Origin: Lysinibacillus fusiformis
GTDB taxonomy: Bacteria > Bacillota > Bacilli > Bacillales_A > Planococcaceae
DNA length: 64,000 bases
NCBI RefSeq assembly: GCF_016925635.1
Contig: NZ_CP070490.1
Coordinates: 4,036,001 to 4,100,000 of the forward strand
Direction of reading: 5' to 3'
This document shows, in pieces, positions 8,132 to 16,090 of this stretch. Made by a program: the position numbers and the translations under genes. Numbering within the stretch: position 1 is the stretch's first letter; the number at the start of each line of letters is the position of its first letter. The notes below the pieces were generated by a model. It worked only from the letters and a program-made list of their open reading frames with translations, was not told the DNA's origin and ran no database searches.

Positions 8132-9049
8132 ATGAAAAAATTGCATTTGAATGGTCATTCACTTACACAAAATGAAAATACATTATCTTTCGCAAGTTTT
8201 TCTGAAAAAGAGGATAAAACTTACTATTATCAATATAATGGTGAAAATCTAAAGGAAATTTCAAGAGAATTGTATGCGAATAGTAAATTTGATAATAGAT
8301 GGGGTAGTATATCTCGTCAATTGGAAGAATCGAATTTTTCATATATTGAAAGTATAGCGAAGTGTTGGGTAAATGAAGCGGGAAAAAGAAAGCTAATTAG
8401 TTTGAGTGAGTACTATAACTATACGTTTGGTGAAAATTGGGAAAATAACTATGATTTTAGTATCATACCAAATAATATCTTTTCGGACGTTACTAATCTT
8501 ATGACTTGTACTATACGAAATGAAACAATTTGTCTTCTCTGGCCCCATAATATCCTACTGCATTTTAATGAGCATGATGAGCTTGTACAATATATTGTGC
8601 TGGAAACCTCGGACTATTATGATACACTGTATCAAATTTGTTCAGATGGCCAAGGAATCTGGGCTGTATCCCCGACTTTGAACTCTGTTGTAAAGTATAG
8701 ATTTCCGAGTTTTGAAATAAAAAAAATCTATCATTATACTACCGACGAAGAACTTGCACGAAAAACAGAAGATATAAGGAATGAACTTCAGGTAATTTAT
8801 TGTGATCATGCGCTTGAAGGTTTAGATTACCCAGAATATATTTCTTATGTGAATGGGAAGCTTTCTATTTGTGATATGGAAAATAAGCGAATTGTAATTT
8901 TTAATCCTAGTAGCGGGAAAATCGAATCCTATATTGCCCTGAATTCAAAGCCATTTGAGTTTTTAAACTACAAAAATCAATTTGTTATTCAAACGGACAC
9001 AGGAATCTATTTATTAAATGAGAATGAAATTAATGAATTTTTTGATTAA
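8132..9049 (+). CDS. Hypothetical protein, possible beta-propeller-like
   Basis: This protein has 305 residues from ATG 8132; the ATG at 8120 abuts the CGAGGA site and is less likely. It has no signal peptide or membrane helix. It is rich in Tyr, Asn, Glu and beta-strand patterns, with blocks such as LVQYIVLETSDYYDTLYQ, CSDGQGIWAVSPTLNSVVKY and RIVIFNPSSGKIESYIALNS. These look like repeated strands of a beta-propeller or WD-like fold, but this is only an impression. The gene lies 53 bases after the GNAT gene without a clear terminator between them, so they may be co-transcribed. Confidence 0.65.
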   Translation: MKKLHLNGHSLTQNENTLSFASFSEKEDKTYYYQYNGENLKEISRELYANSKFDNRWGSISRQLEESNFSYIESIAKCWVNEAGKRKLISLSEYYNYTFGENWENNYDFSIIPNNIFSDVTNLMTCTIRNETICLLWPHNILLHFNEHDELVQYIVLETSDYYDTLYQICSDGQGIWAVSPTLNSVVKYRFPSFEIKKIYHYTTDEELARKTEDIRNELQVIYCDHALEGLDYPEYISYVNGKLSICDMENKRIVIFNPSSGKIESYIALNSKPFEFLNYKNQFVIQTDTGIYLLNENEINEFFD

Positions 9050-9065
9050 AGCTTCTTCATTCAGA

Positions 9066-9476
9066 GAGCTTAAACGGAGTGGATGTCTACTTTCCCAATA
9101 AAAAAGACAAAAATGCGTACCATTTATCAGATTACTACTGGTGCTCGTTAATTAAACAGCAGACATCAATATCACAATATACAAATTAAAGCTATTCCAG
9201 AGACATTTTAGGCTTGCTACGATGACAAAGTACTAGCATAGCAAATACCAAGTGCAATTAATTGTGGAGGACAATACAGCTAAATTGGTAGTGAAGGATG
9301 ATGATACAATGCGCTTTACAAATGAAACACTCAAAGCGGCAGTTCGTGATTACCTTAAGTAAGCAGTGGACAAAAGGCTTATTGATAAATCACATCTAGA
9401 TAAATTTGATGCTGGTACATTGACGGATGGTGATTTTGAAGGTTTGATGATTATCATTGCACAACGTAGCGCTTAA
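9066..9476 (+). pseudogene. Broken gene remnants, one frame with internal stops
   Basis: A single frame reads GVDVYFPNKKDKNAYHLSDY and then stops. After further stops it resumes as QLIVEDNTAKLVVKDDDTMR...AAVRDYLK, hits TAA at 9360-9362, and goes on AVDKRLIDKSHLDKFDAGTL to a final stop at 9474-9476. No start or ribosome binding site is present. This is a dead gene or two; the family is not recognised. Confidence 0.6.
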
Positions 9477-9484
9477 CAGTAGAT

Positions 9485-9516
9485 GCCCGTTACCTTAATT
9501 GGTAATGGGCTTTTTT
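9485..9516 (+). terminator. Rho-independent terminator
   Basis: GCCCGTTACC pairs with GGTAATGGGC around a six-base loop and is followed by six T bases. It is intact although the upstream gene is dead. Confidence 0.85.
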
Positions 9517-9538
9517 ATGTTTTTATTTACTGCCTATC

Positions 9539-9847
9539 TTACTTTTTATGTAAAATCAGAAAATCTCTTAGTGACCAAATGAAGAAAAGTAATGGTAAAC
9601 CAGTGATGAATAAAAATCCTAAAATGAATGAAATCAGAGGGAATTCTCCGCTATCAGTTGCCATAACACCGATAAAAAGCCCTAATGGACTAGTGGCACA
9701 AAAAATCAAGAAATTGGTCACGCAGGTAAATTTGTAATACTTTAAGGTGGATTCTTTAGGTTCTTTTTTTCTGAAAAAGAAGTAAAAGATAATTTGATAA
9801 AGATAAAAAATGGGTATACATAATAATCCAAACGATGCGAACGTCAT
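9539..9847 (-). CDS. Three-helix membrane protein, unknown function
   Basis: This protein has 102 residues. Helices lie near residues 3-24, 42-62 and 70-92, with a basic loop RKKEPKESTLK after the first. GAGGTGAATTAA precedes the ATG. It stands alone. Both strands are open here, but the strong site and the membrane-protein pattern support the minus strand. Confidence 0.65.
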   Translation of the reverse strand: MTFASFGLLCIPIFYLYQIIFYFFFRKKEPKESTLKYYKFTCVTNFLIFCATSPLGLFIGVMATDSGEFPLISFILGFLFITGLPLLFFIWSLRDFLILHKK

Positions 9848-10005
9848 TTAATTCACCTCAATTTCAATTCTGGAAATTTCCCCATAGAATGTTGGATCTA
9901 TAAAATCTTAACAATGTATTGCTCTATTTCCTATATGTAATTATTTCCATTAACTAATATTCTGAAATAAATCGAACAAATGTTCCTGTTGAGCGGTGTG
10001 GAATG
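9848..10005. other. AT-rich intergenic region
   Basis: Nothing recognisable was seen between the divergent membrane protein and the WYL remnant apart from ordinary AT-rich DNA. Confidence 0.4.
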
Positions 10006-10213
10006 ATGAAAGAACAACTGATTAAAGCAATGCAGCGTAACCAATTTTTAAATATGATGTACTTAGCTAAGGATGGCAACGTGTCAAAGAGGCGTATCAA
10101 AATTATTAAAATTGCTGGCAATTCCTACAAGGCGAGCCAAACGTACATTTATGATTGATAGTGTTTTAGCAGTTGTCCCAGCCATTCTAAAAGAGTGTGA
10201 AGTCATATCTTGA
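10006..10213 (+). pseudogene. WYL-domain protein remnant with frameshift or deletion
   Basis: The first part reads MKEQLIKAMQRNQFLNMMY, then AKDGNVSKRRIKIIKIAGNS, in one frame. The last part reads AKRTFMIDSVLAVVPAILKE and ends CEVIS in another. This is the pattern of short WYL-domain proteins of Bacillales. The aromatic segment that normally joins the halves (like YCFLRK) is missing, so a small deletion changed the frame. No stable protein is expected. Confidence 0.65.
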
Positions 10214-10270
10214 ATCCTGAACAGCGGATTTTCCTCCGAAATCCCCCGAAATCAGGCAAAAAGCATGTCT

Positions 10271-10300
10271 TTGTACTTTCATGCGAAACCTTGCTATAAT
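10271..10300 (+). promoter_or_regulatory. Promoter of brxA operon
   Basis: A -35 element TTGTAC (10271-10276), an 18-base spacer and a perfect -10 TATAAT (10295-10300) lie 36 bases before the chosen start. Confidence 0.7.
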
Positions 10301-10335
10301 AAGCTTTGCGAATACATATGAAAGAGGGTAAAAGC

Positions 10336-10767
10336 ATGAACGCTTATGATGAATATATGAAGCAGGTTGTGAAGCCGATGCGTGAGGAGCTTGTGGGGGC
10401 TGGGTTTACAGAGCTGACAACGGCAGATGCGGTGAATGAATTTATGGCGGAGACGAAGGGGACTTCGTTAGTGGTGATTAATTCGGTTTGTGGTTGTGCG
10501 GCAGGGCTTGCTCGTCCAGCAGCGCGTGAGGCGATTGCAGCGGTGAAGCCAGATCATCTTGTGACGGTGTTTGCGGGGCAGGACCCAGAGGCGACTGCGG
10601 CGATGCGTGGTTATTTTGAGGATGTGCCACCTAGCTCGCCATCTATGGCGATTTTAAAGGATGGGGAATTGGCTTACTTTATCCCACGTGAACAAATTGA
10701 GGGATTCCCTGTGGAGCAAATTGTCTCTCATTTAACTGGCGTGCTAGAGCAAACATGCGAGAACTAA
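10336..10767 (+). CDS. brxA: Bacilliredoxin BrxA (YphP/YqiW family)
   Basis: This is a 143-residue cytosolic thioredoxin-fold protein with the active-site motif NSVCGCAAGLARPA (CGC). Bacilliredoxins remove bacillithiol from mixed disulfides on proteins after oxidative stress. The sequence follows B. subtilis YphP closely in length and in TVFAGQDxEATAxMRxYF and PPSSPSMA. I chose ATG 10336 because GAGGG lies 7 bases before it; an in-frame ATG at 10306 lacks a site. The downstream methyltransferase overlaps its 3' end by 13 bases. Confidence 0.9.
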   Translation: MNAYDEYMKQVVKPMREELVGAGFTELTTADAVNEFMAETKGTSLVVINSVCGCAAGLARPAAREAIAAVKPDHLVTVFAGQDPEATAAMRGYFEDVPPSSPSMAILKDGELAYFIPREQIEGFPVEQIVSHLTGVLEQTCEN

Positions 10768-11543
10768 AAACGATTGTGACGACAGCGGGCAGACCAGACG
10801 ATATATCGATGGCGCTCGCTGCTTTTGCGTGCCAGGAATTAGGTGCTGCGTTTGAGCCACGGAAAAAGCGCTCTGTTCGCAAGATTTCACAGGACTTACA
10901 GACACATGTGATGGTCGCTGGGAAGAATCGCTACGAGTATTATGCCTATGGGGCACAGGAGCCGTTTTTCTTTCATCCCAATTCTGCGGCGTTTCGATTA
11001 AAGCGTGTTGCCCGTGGCGAGGCAGAGCCTTTTTTGGAAGCGGCACAGCTTCAACTGGGGGATTCGGTGCTGGATTGTACGTTAGGTTTAGCGGCGGATG
11101 CTATGTTAGCGGCTTATAAAGTGGGTGAAGCAGGTCGTGTTGTGGGACTGGAAGCGAATCCGAATGTGGCATTTATTGTTAGACAGGGGATGCAAACCTA
11201 TGATACATCCGAGCTACCGTTAACTGCCTGTATGCGGCATATTGAGGTTGTTCAGTCTGAGGCTGTTCACTATTTAAAAACCTTACCAGACAATGTGTTT
11301 GATGTGGTCTATATGGACCCGATGTTTGAGGAGGTTATTGCAGAGGCCAATAATTTTCAGGCACTACGGCTAGCAGGGGAGCATGCGACATTAACGGATG
11401 AATGGGTTCATGAAGCCAAGCGTGTGGCGAAAAAGCGTGTGGTGTTAAAGGCACATTTTCGATCAGAGTGGTTTGCGACCTATGGCTTTCAGCAGCATGA
11501 ACGGGTATCTGCAAAATTTCATTATGGTGTGTTAGAGGTATAA
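10755..11543 (+). CDS. YpiP-like SAM-dependent methyltransferase
   Basis: This is a 262-residue class I methyltransferase. The SAM-binding motif I is VLDCTLGLAADAML (about residues 98-111), acidic motif II is GRVVGLEANP, and the motif IV region is FDVVYMDPMFEE. The DPMF motif is typical of RsmJ/YpiP-type enzymes, which modify rRNA or other nucleic acid. The exact substrate is an inference. It overlaps brxA by 13 bases and ends at a terminator, so it is the second gene of a two-gene operon. Confidence 0.85.
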   Translation: MRELKTIVTTAGRPDDISMALAAFACQELGAAFEPRKKRSVRKISQDLQTHVMVAGKNRYEYYAYGAQEPFFFHPNSAAFRLKRVARGEAEPFLEAAQLQLGDSVLDCTLGLAADAMLAAYKVGEAGRVVGLEANPNVAFIVRQGMQTYDTSELPLTACMRHIEVVQSEAVHYLKTLPDNVFDVVYMDPMFEEVIAEANNFQALRLAGEHATLTDEWVHEAKRVAKKRVVLKAHFRSEWFATYGFQQHERVSAKFHYGVLEV

Positions 11544-11544
11544 G

Positions 11545-11573
11545 GGCTTGTTCTTGAGACAAGCCTCTTTTTA
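11545..11573 (+). terminator. Terminator of brxA operon
   Basis: GGCTTGT (11545-11551) pairs with ACAAGCC (11559-11565), followed by TCTTTTT. Confidence 0.85.
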
Positions 11574-11692
11574 GCATAGGGTAATAAAGTTTTTGGAATA
11601 ATATGTAAATAGAGTTGTGCGAACCCTGATCTGCACAAGCCTTCTAGTCAATGGTGTGTTGGCTTGCATTCCGTAGTAATCACATATTGACC

Positions 11693-11721
11693 TTTACATT
11701 TATAAAATAGGATGCTATAAT
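11693..11721 (+). promoter_or_regulatory. Promoter of candidate RNA
   Basis: A -35 element TTTACA (11693-11698), a 17-base spacer and a perfect -10 TATAAT (11716-11721) lie ahead of a stretch with no convincing gene. Confidence 0.6.
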
Positions 11722-11727
11722 AGGAAA

Positions 11728-12018
11728 CGTGCTATTTTAGGTAGCATATTTCCGTAATCTGGCATTCTGCTTTTTGTTTTTGTAGATACTTATTCACACT
11801 GGCGCATGCTTTGGGGCTGCAAGGACGCAAAAGATGGTAGGGTTTGCGTTGCTTAAGTTAGAAGGCACACAGTGGAATTTTACCGCGGTGATGAAACGAA
11901 TCTGGTTTCAAGATAATATTCCCCAGACGATTGGGTTGAGACTTTTACAATTTACGAGAATGTTACCTATAAATGCTAAAGGGGTAGTTTCGCAACAGCG
12001 AGGCTGCCCCTTGTCTAA
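11728..12018 (+). ncRNA. Candidate structured noncoding RNA
   Basis: A promoter upstream and two terminator-like hairpins downstream enclose about 300 bases with no good ribosome binding site. Several arms can pair: CACTG (11797-11801) with CAGTG (11870-11874), enclosing ACGCAAA (11825-11831) with TTTGCGT (11843-11849); and GAAAC with GTTTC near 11890-11910. The region ends in a long hairpin with AAGGGG and CCCCTT arms (about 11978-12012). It could be a small RNA or a riboswitch-like leader. A GGACGCAAA string recalls c-di-GMP-I riboswitches, but the rest does not match, so I do not assign a family. A 63-codon frame inside looks like chance. Confidence 0.45.
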
Positions 12019-12025
12019 TTTTTAG

Positions 12026-12057
12026 AGTCTGTCATGTCTAACTATGACAGGCTTTTT
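12026..12057 (+). terminator. Rho-independent terminator
   Basis: CTGTCAT (12029-12035) pairs with ATGACAG (12044-12050), followed by GC and six T bases. Confidence 0.85.
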
Positions 12058-12175
12058 TGGTATACATTACCGTTTACTCTCATCCATAAATAAGTGATAA
12101 TAAAAGCATGAATTTTAGTAAAAATCTAAATTCTCAATGAAGATATCAGAAAAATCAAAAAGGTGAGGGATGTCT

Positions 12176-12979
12176 ATGGAAAATATCGACACACTATCTA
12201 CGAATGTAGTAACAGAATTAACAGAAATGGCTACATCACGGCAAGACAATATGGATCAGCTAGTAGCACGTTATTGCCAAGAAAGACTACTTTATCGTCT
12301 ATCAGCATCATCCTATGACGAACAATTTTATCTAGATGGAGAGCTACTATTATTTGCATTAACAAATGGATTGGTGAAGCCTTCCAAAGAAGTCACACTG
12401 ACAGCTCAAGCGAGTGTTCATCAACATGAAATTGTCAAACAGGCCTTTAAAGAAATTTGCTCGATGGCAGTACCAGAGGATGGCATTGAATGGGACGCAG
12501 AGCAAATTGAATCCACTGTAACGAATGACAGTATTCATTTAACCATTCCAGCTACATTGGGCCAAATGACATCATACATAGAAGTAAGGGTTACCTTTAA
12601 CGAAAACATGCGAATAACACCGAAAACCATTATTTTTCCGAGCTTGCTAGATCGTAAGGCAGCGGTGCTTTATACATATCCAACGGAATTCGTGATCGCA
12701 CAAAAATTTATCGAAATATACCAGTATCCAGCATTAGAGAAGACTGAAAAAACAATAGATGAAGTACAACAATTGCTACAAACGCAAACTATTGAAGGAC
12801 GGAAATTACAGGCGTATATTGTGGATTTATTTGATCGTTATCATTTTACAATCGAGCTATATCCTACGTTCGAGTCAACAGGGATTCTGAAACAATTTTT
12901 TAACCCTGTTTATGAAGCTATTTTGGCTGAGGATGAATTTTTCAAGCAATGGCAGTGTGACAATCAGGCTTGGCAATGA
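12176..12979 (+). CDS. AbiEii-family nucleotidyltransferase homologue, active site eroded
   Basis: This protein has 267 residues; AAGGTGAGG lies 7 bases before ATG 12176. The layout follows the AbiEii/AbiGii toxin family. It shows an N-terminal helix with RYCQERLLYRLSASSYDEQF (about 32-51), a central region TLGQMTSYIEVRVTFNENMR, then ITPKTIIFPSLLDRKAAVLY and TYPTEFVIAQKFIEIYQYP. In active members the second block is followed by KGGxxL and an RxTxDxD acidic motif. Here these read LDGELLL and KPSKEVTLT, so the glycine pair and the metal-binding aspartates are gone. Catalysis is therefore unlikely. No AbiEi-type antitoxin is adjacent; the gene is monocistronic with its own terminator. Confidence 0.7.
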   Translation: MENIDTLSTNVVTELTEMATSRQDNMDQLVARYCQERLLYRLSASSYDEQFYLDGELLLFALTNGLVKPSKEVTLTAQASVHQHEIVKQAFKEICSMAVPEDGIEWDAEQIESTVTNDSIHLTIPATLGQMTSYIEVRVTFNENMRITPKTIIFPSLLDRKAAVLYTYPTEFVIAQKFIEIYQYPALEKTEKTIDEVQQLLQTQTIEGRKLQAYIVDLFDRYHFTIELYPTFESTGILKQFFNPVYEAILAEDEFFKQWQCDNQAWQ

Positions 12980-12987
12980 TGAGAGAG

Positions 12988-13020
12988 AACCCGCAAATCT
13001 TCTATGGTTTGCGGGTTTTT
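12988..13020 (+). terminator. Terminator of AbiEii-like gene
   Basis: AACCCGCAAA pairs perfectly with TTTGCGGGTT, followed by TTTTT. Confidence 0.9.
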
Positions 13021-13177
13021 GCATGTCTTATTCAGTAACCTAATAGCGGATAAGAAGGGAAGATTCATTTGTGATGTCTAATGAATGGTCTCTTCTTTTT
13101 TACTAAAATGTAAGCTATAAAGTATCTGTTGCACGAATAATTGAAGTTGAATCGTATTATGTCGTGAAGGAGGTTAG

Positions 13178-13666
13178 GTGAAAAATATGATAAAGTTTGC
13201 TGGCCTATGTGTGCAAGAAATTGTTCAAACATATAGTGACACCCTTATACGAATTGCTGTGCAACAGACCAAAAATATGGCTGAGGCGGAGGATATTGTG
13301 CAGGAGGTTTATCTGACACTTATGAGACAGAAAAAGCCGTTCGCTCATGAAGCACATTTAAAGGCTTGGCTCATTAAAGTGACATTTAACAAGTGTAAGG
13401 ATTATTTTAAGTCCTCACGTGTCAAGAAGACGGTACCAATAACAGAAGAAATGACCTTTATTGCAAAAGAGGAGCAGATGGTTCTCACTGAAATTTTTGA
13501 GCTTCCTCCAGAAGAGAGAGTCATTGTTTATTTACATTATTACGAAGGTTACACAACGGCAGAAATTGCTCATTTATTGGAGATCAACGTCAACACAGTA
13601 GGCTCAAAGCTGAGAAGGGCACGCATGAAGCTGAAGACGATTCTAGAAGAGGGGAGCAAAGTGTGA
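13178..13666 (+). CDS. ECF-type RNA polymerase sigma factor
   Basis: This is a 162-residue sigma-70 family protein with only regions 2 and 4. Region 2 shows AEAEDIVQEVYLTLMRQ and WLIKVTFNKCKDYFKS; region 4 shows LPPEERVIVYLHYYEGYTTA and the helix-turn-helix EIAHLLEINVNTVGSKLRRA. It starts at GTG 13178, five bases after GAAGGAGG. It should direct RNA polymerase to a small stress or envelope regulon. The next gene, a membrane protein with a cytoplasmic N-terminus, overlaps the stop by one base and is the likely anti-sigma factor. Confidence 0.9.
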   Translation: MKNMIKFAGLCVQEIVQTYSDTLIRIAVQQTKNMAEAEDIVQEVYLTLMRQKKPFAHEAHLKAWLIKVTFNKCKDYFKSSRVKKTVPITEEMTFIAKEEQMVLTEIFELPPEERVIVYLHYYEGYTTAEIAHLLEINVNTVGSKLRRARMKLKTILEEGSKV

Positions 13667-14181
13667 TGAATGCTTATAAGAATGTGATGAAGCAGATTCA
13701 TGCTTCTGATGAATTTAAACGTAAGATGCAGAAGGAAATGATGGAATATGAGAAAAAAGAAAAGAGGGCATTTATGAAAAAAGTAAAAATAAGTGTAGGA
13801 AGCTTAGTAGCCTGTGCAGTGATTGCTGTCCTTGCTATGGTCAATATAAATCATGATACACCGATAGATTTAACGGAGAGAATTGTTGCGGATCACTCAG
13901 CTCCTGCAGCCAGTGCGCTAGTAAATATCGAAGGGATCATTACAGATGTCGGAGAAGATGGGCTGAGCTTTACGTTGGATAATGGCATGGAAGTAGTCGT
14001 TACAGACAAAACCAAAATAGGAATAGATGGGCCGACAGCGCCACCTAAGGAGGAACAGTTTTTTGAGCCTACCTTTAGAGTAGGTAATTTAATCGGCGGC
14101 TATACAGAAGATACCTCCGCACACCCAGTTCAGGCCGCTGCCATTTATACAAATTGGAATTTCGAAAATCCGATACGATGA
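13666..14181 (+). CDS. Probable membrane anti-sigma factor
   Basis: This protein has 171 residues. It has a charged cytoplasmic N-terminus (KQIHASDEFKRKMQKEM...), one membrane helix at about residues 42-59 (VGSLVACAVIAVLAMVN) and an outside domain of about 110 residues with a beta-rich VNIEGIITDVGEDGLSFTLD fold. The stop of the sigma gene overlaps the ATG (TGATG), so the two are coupled. This layout is that of anti-sigma factors. It has no visible zinc HxxxCxxC motif. The role is inferred from context. Confidence 0.7.
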   Translation: MNAYKNVMKQIHASDEFKRKMQKEMMEYEKKEKRAFMKKVKISVGSLVACAVIAVLAMVNINHDTPIDLTERIVADHSAPAASALVNIEGIITDVGEDGLSFTLDNGMEVVVTDKTKIGIDGPTAPPKEEQFFEPTFRVGNLIGGYTEDTSAHPVQAAAIYTNWNFENPIR

Positions 14182-14200
14182 AGGTCCAAATGGTCAAAAA

Positions 14201-14225
14201 AGAATTCCCTTAGGGGATTCTTTTT
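14201..14225 (+). terminator. Terminator of sigma operon
   Basis: AGAATTCCC pairs with GGGGATTCT, followed by TTTTT. A similar but weaker sequence (GATTCCCTTAGGAGGATT plus T-run) occurs again at about 14404-14428. Confidence 0.75.
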
Positions 14226-14665
14226 CATGTTGTTGAAAAAAGATGATGTCACTAGCAGAAAAAGATCTTTTGGTAAGGCGAGAGGTTGATTTCCGCTCCG
14301 CCAGCGTCCTGCAAAGTGCCATAAAGAGTAGTGAACACCTTCACTTAGTTGAAAACCTTTGCTAAAAATATTATTGATTACTTTGTTTTTCAACACTATG
14401 AAAGATTCCCTTAGGAGGATTTTTTTTGCATATCTAATTTAAGGGAAGAACTGGATAGATATCCACCTTGTTTTTTACCAATAAATTCTTTTTATACTAA
14501 AAATAAGGTTGAATATTTCTATTTATAAAGAAATGATTATTTTTATACAAAAAAAGTATTGTCTAAAGAGAATATTGTCACTATAATTTACGTAATAGTC
14601 TTACATTTCCGAATTGCGAAAAATAATACGCATTATGGAAAAATATCAAACTAGGGGGATGGGCT
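14226..14665 (+). other. Intergenic region with promoter of the binding-protein gene
   Basis: No credible gene was seen. A GC-rich stretch at about 14290-14320 (CCGCTCCGCCAGCGTCCTGC) differs from the AT-rich flank and resembles short repeats scattered in Bacillales genomes. At 14559-14564 TTGTCT and at 14582-14587 TATAAT, 17 bases apart, form a good promoter for the downstream lipoprotein. Confidence 0.5.
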
Positions 14666-15442
14666 ATGAAAAGAAATATAATGGTGTTGCTAACAATTAT
14701 GGCAGCTTTCACGCTAGTTTTAGCGGGTTGCGGTGCGAAGGACAATACATCATCAGGTGATGGAGATAGTAAAAAAGTTTATAAGGTAGGCACTGAGGCT
14801 ACATTTGCACCTATCGTATCACTAGACGATAAAGGGAAAATTGTAGGGATTGATGTGGATGTACTACAAGCAATCGCAGATGAGATGGATTTTGAAGTGA
14901 AATGGGAAAGTATTGGTTGGGAGCCTGTATTCCAAACAATTAAAAATGGTGAAACAGATATCGGTGGTGCAGGGATTACAATTACAGACGAGCGTAAGGA
15001 AACATTTGATTTTACTGAGCCGTATTACGAATCTCAATTATTAATCGTGGTGAAAGAAGATTCAAAGATCCAATCATTAGATGAATTAAAGGATAAAAAG
15101 ATTTCCGTACAAATTAATGCAACTGGTCATATGGCTGCCAACAAGCTACAGGGTGAATCTAGTCCAAACATTTTTGCATTCGAAAATCAACCAATCGCTA
15201 TTCAAGAGATGCTGAATGGCAACGTAGAGGCAGCAATTGGTGATAATTCAGTTGTTTATGAATATATCAAGGCACATCCAAATGACAAGATTAAAGTAAT
15301 CAAAGATGATTCGTTTGAAAAAGAATACTATGGTTTCATGGTCCAAAAGGGGAACAAGGAGCTTTTAGATAAGTTAAATGAAGGCCTTAAAAAGATTAAA
15401 GAAAACGGTAAATTAAAAGAAATTACGGGTTCAGACTTTTAG
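14666..15442 (+). CDS. Amino-acid ABC transporter substrate-binding lipoprotein
   Basis: This protein has 258 residues. It has a lipoprotein signal MKRNIMVLLTIMAAFTLVLA with lipobox LAGC at Cys22, then a Ser/Gly/Asp linker and a family-3 solute-binding domain. The two-lobed fold is visible from GTEATFAPIVSLDDKGKIVG, NGETDIGGAGITITDERKE and FDFTEPYYESQLLIVVK. It should capture an amino acid at the outer face of the membrane. No permease or ATPase gene is adjacent, so it is an orphan that must use another transporter or act as a sensor. It has its own promoter and terminator. Confidence 0.9.
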   Translation: MKRNIMVLLTIMAAFTLVLAGCGAKDNTSSGDGDSKKVYKVGTEATFAPIVSLDDKGKIVGIDVDVLQAIADEMDFEVKWESIGWEPVFQTIKNGETDIGGAGITITDERKETFDFTEPYYESQLLIVVKEDSKIQSLDELKDKKISVQINATGHMAANKLQGESSPNIFAFENQPIAIQEMLNGNVEAAIGDNSVVYEYIKAHPNDKIKVIKDDSFEKEYYGFMVQKGNKELLDKLNEGLKKIKENGKLKEITGSDF

Positions 15443-15450
15443 TAATAAAT

Positions 15451-15494
15451 AAACCGTAGAAGCTCATCACATGGAGTTCTACGGTTTATTTTTT
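15451..15494 (+). terminator. Terminator of binding-protein gene
   Basis: AAACCGTAGAA (15451-15461) pairs with TTCTACGGTTT (15477-15487), followed by ATTTTTTT. Confidence 0.9.
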
Positions 15495-15500
15495 TAGGTG

Positions 15501-15950
15501 CTATTCTTGTGCTTCGGCGACTTTTTTGACACGATCTAAAAATTCAACGACTACTTTGTCCGAAGCAAACAATAAAAATAATTTGACGAACCATTTCAAC
15601 GCATTATTTGTTACGGTATAAGTAAAGGAAGTCTGTGTTTCATTTATTTTATTTAATTCATAGTAAGCCGTAATTTCAAACAGATTAGCGAGTACAAAGC
15701 CTACCTTCAATATTTTTTTATCGGGTGTATTCGTATATTCAAGTGTTTCTACATCATACTCCTCGATACGTTTTCCTTCTTTATATTTTTGGCGATAAAC
15801 GCTACCAACCACTTCTTCCGTTATGTTCACAGGCTTGTTTTCAATTACTTGTGGCATAATCTTCTGCAAATCAGCTAGAGAGCCATCAAGCAATTTCCAA
15901 ACATTTTCGATGGGGGCATTTATGTTTATAGTCTTCGTCCATGTTTTCAT
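15501..15950 (-). CDS. SRPBCC (START-like) family protein
   Basis: This protein has 149 residues. ATG 15950 is preceded at 7 bases by GAGGTG. The opening INAPIENVWKLLDGSLADLQ, the central EEVVGSVYRQKYKEGKRIEE, and the closing helix FVKLFLLFASDKVVVEFLDRVKK outline a helix-grip fold with a hydrophobic pocket, as in polyketide cyclase/START-like proteins. The ligand is unknown. The gene is single and convergent with the binding-protein gene. Confidence 0.8.
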   Translation of the reverse strand: MKTWTKTININAPIENVWKLLDGSLADLQKIMPQVIENKPVNITEEVVGSVYRQKYKEGKRIEEYDVETLEYTNTPDKKILKVGFVLANLFEITAYYELNKINETQTSFTYTVTNNALKWFVKLFLLFASDKVVVEFLDRVKKVAEAQE

Positions 15951-16090
15951 CAATAAACACCTCTACTTCCAATATTATTAATTTCGTTAGTTTAGCCTCA
16001 ATCTATGGTGCAAATTAAAGTAATCACTAAATGTAAGTATACTAAAATTTAAGCGTTATTACTTTAAATCGAGTCACAAAGAGGGTGGGG

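Noticed and set aside
9483..9737. 84-codon plus-strand frame
   Set aside because: It starts inside a terminator and is antisense to a membrane protein with a much better ribosome binding site.
10744..11046. 100-codon minus-strand frame
   Set aside because: It is antisense to the methyltransferase gene and has no ribosome binding site.
11790..11880. c-di-GMP-I riboswitch or T-box assignment
   Set aside because: GGACGCAAA and TTTACCGCGG recall parts of these families, but the remaining conserved segments and spacing are missing.
11834..12025. 63-codon frame within the candidate RNA
   Set aside because: There is no ribosome binding site, the end runs through the AAGGGG/CCCCTT hairpin, and no protein family is recognisable.
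14145..14396. 83-codon minus-strand frame
   Set aside because: It overlaps the end of the anti-sigma gene and its terminator and has no ribosome binding site or family resemblance.
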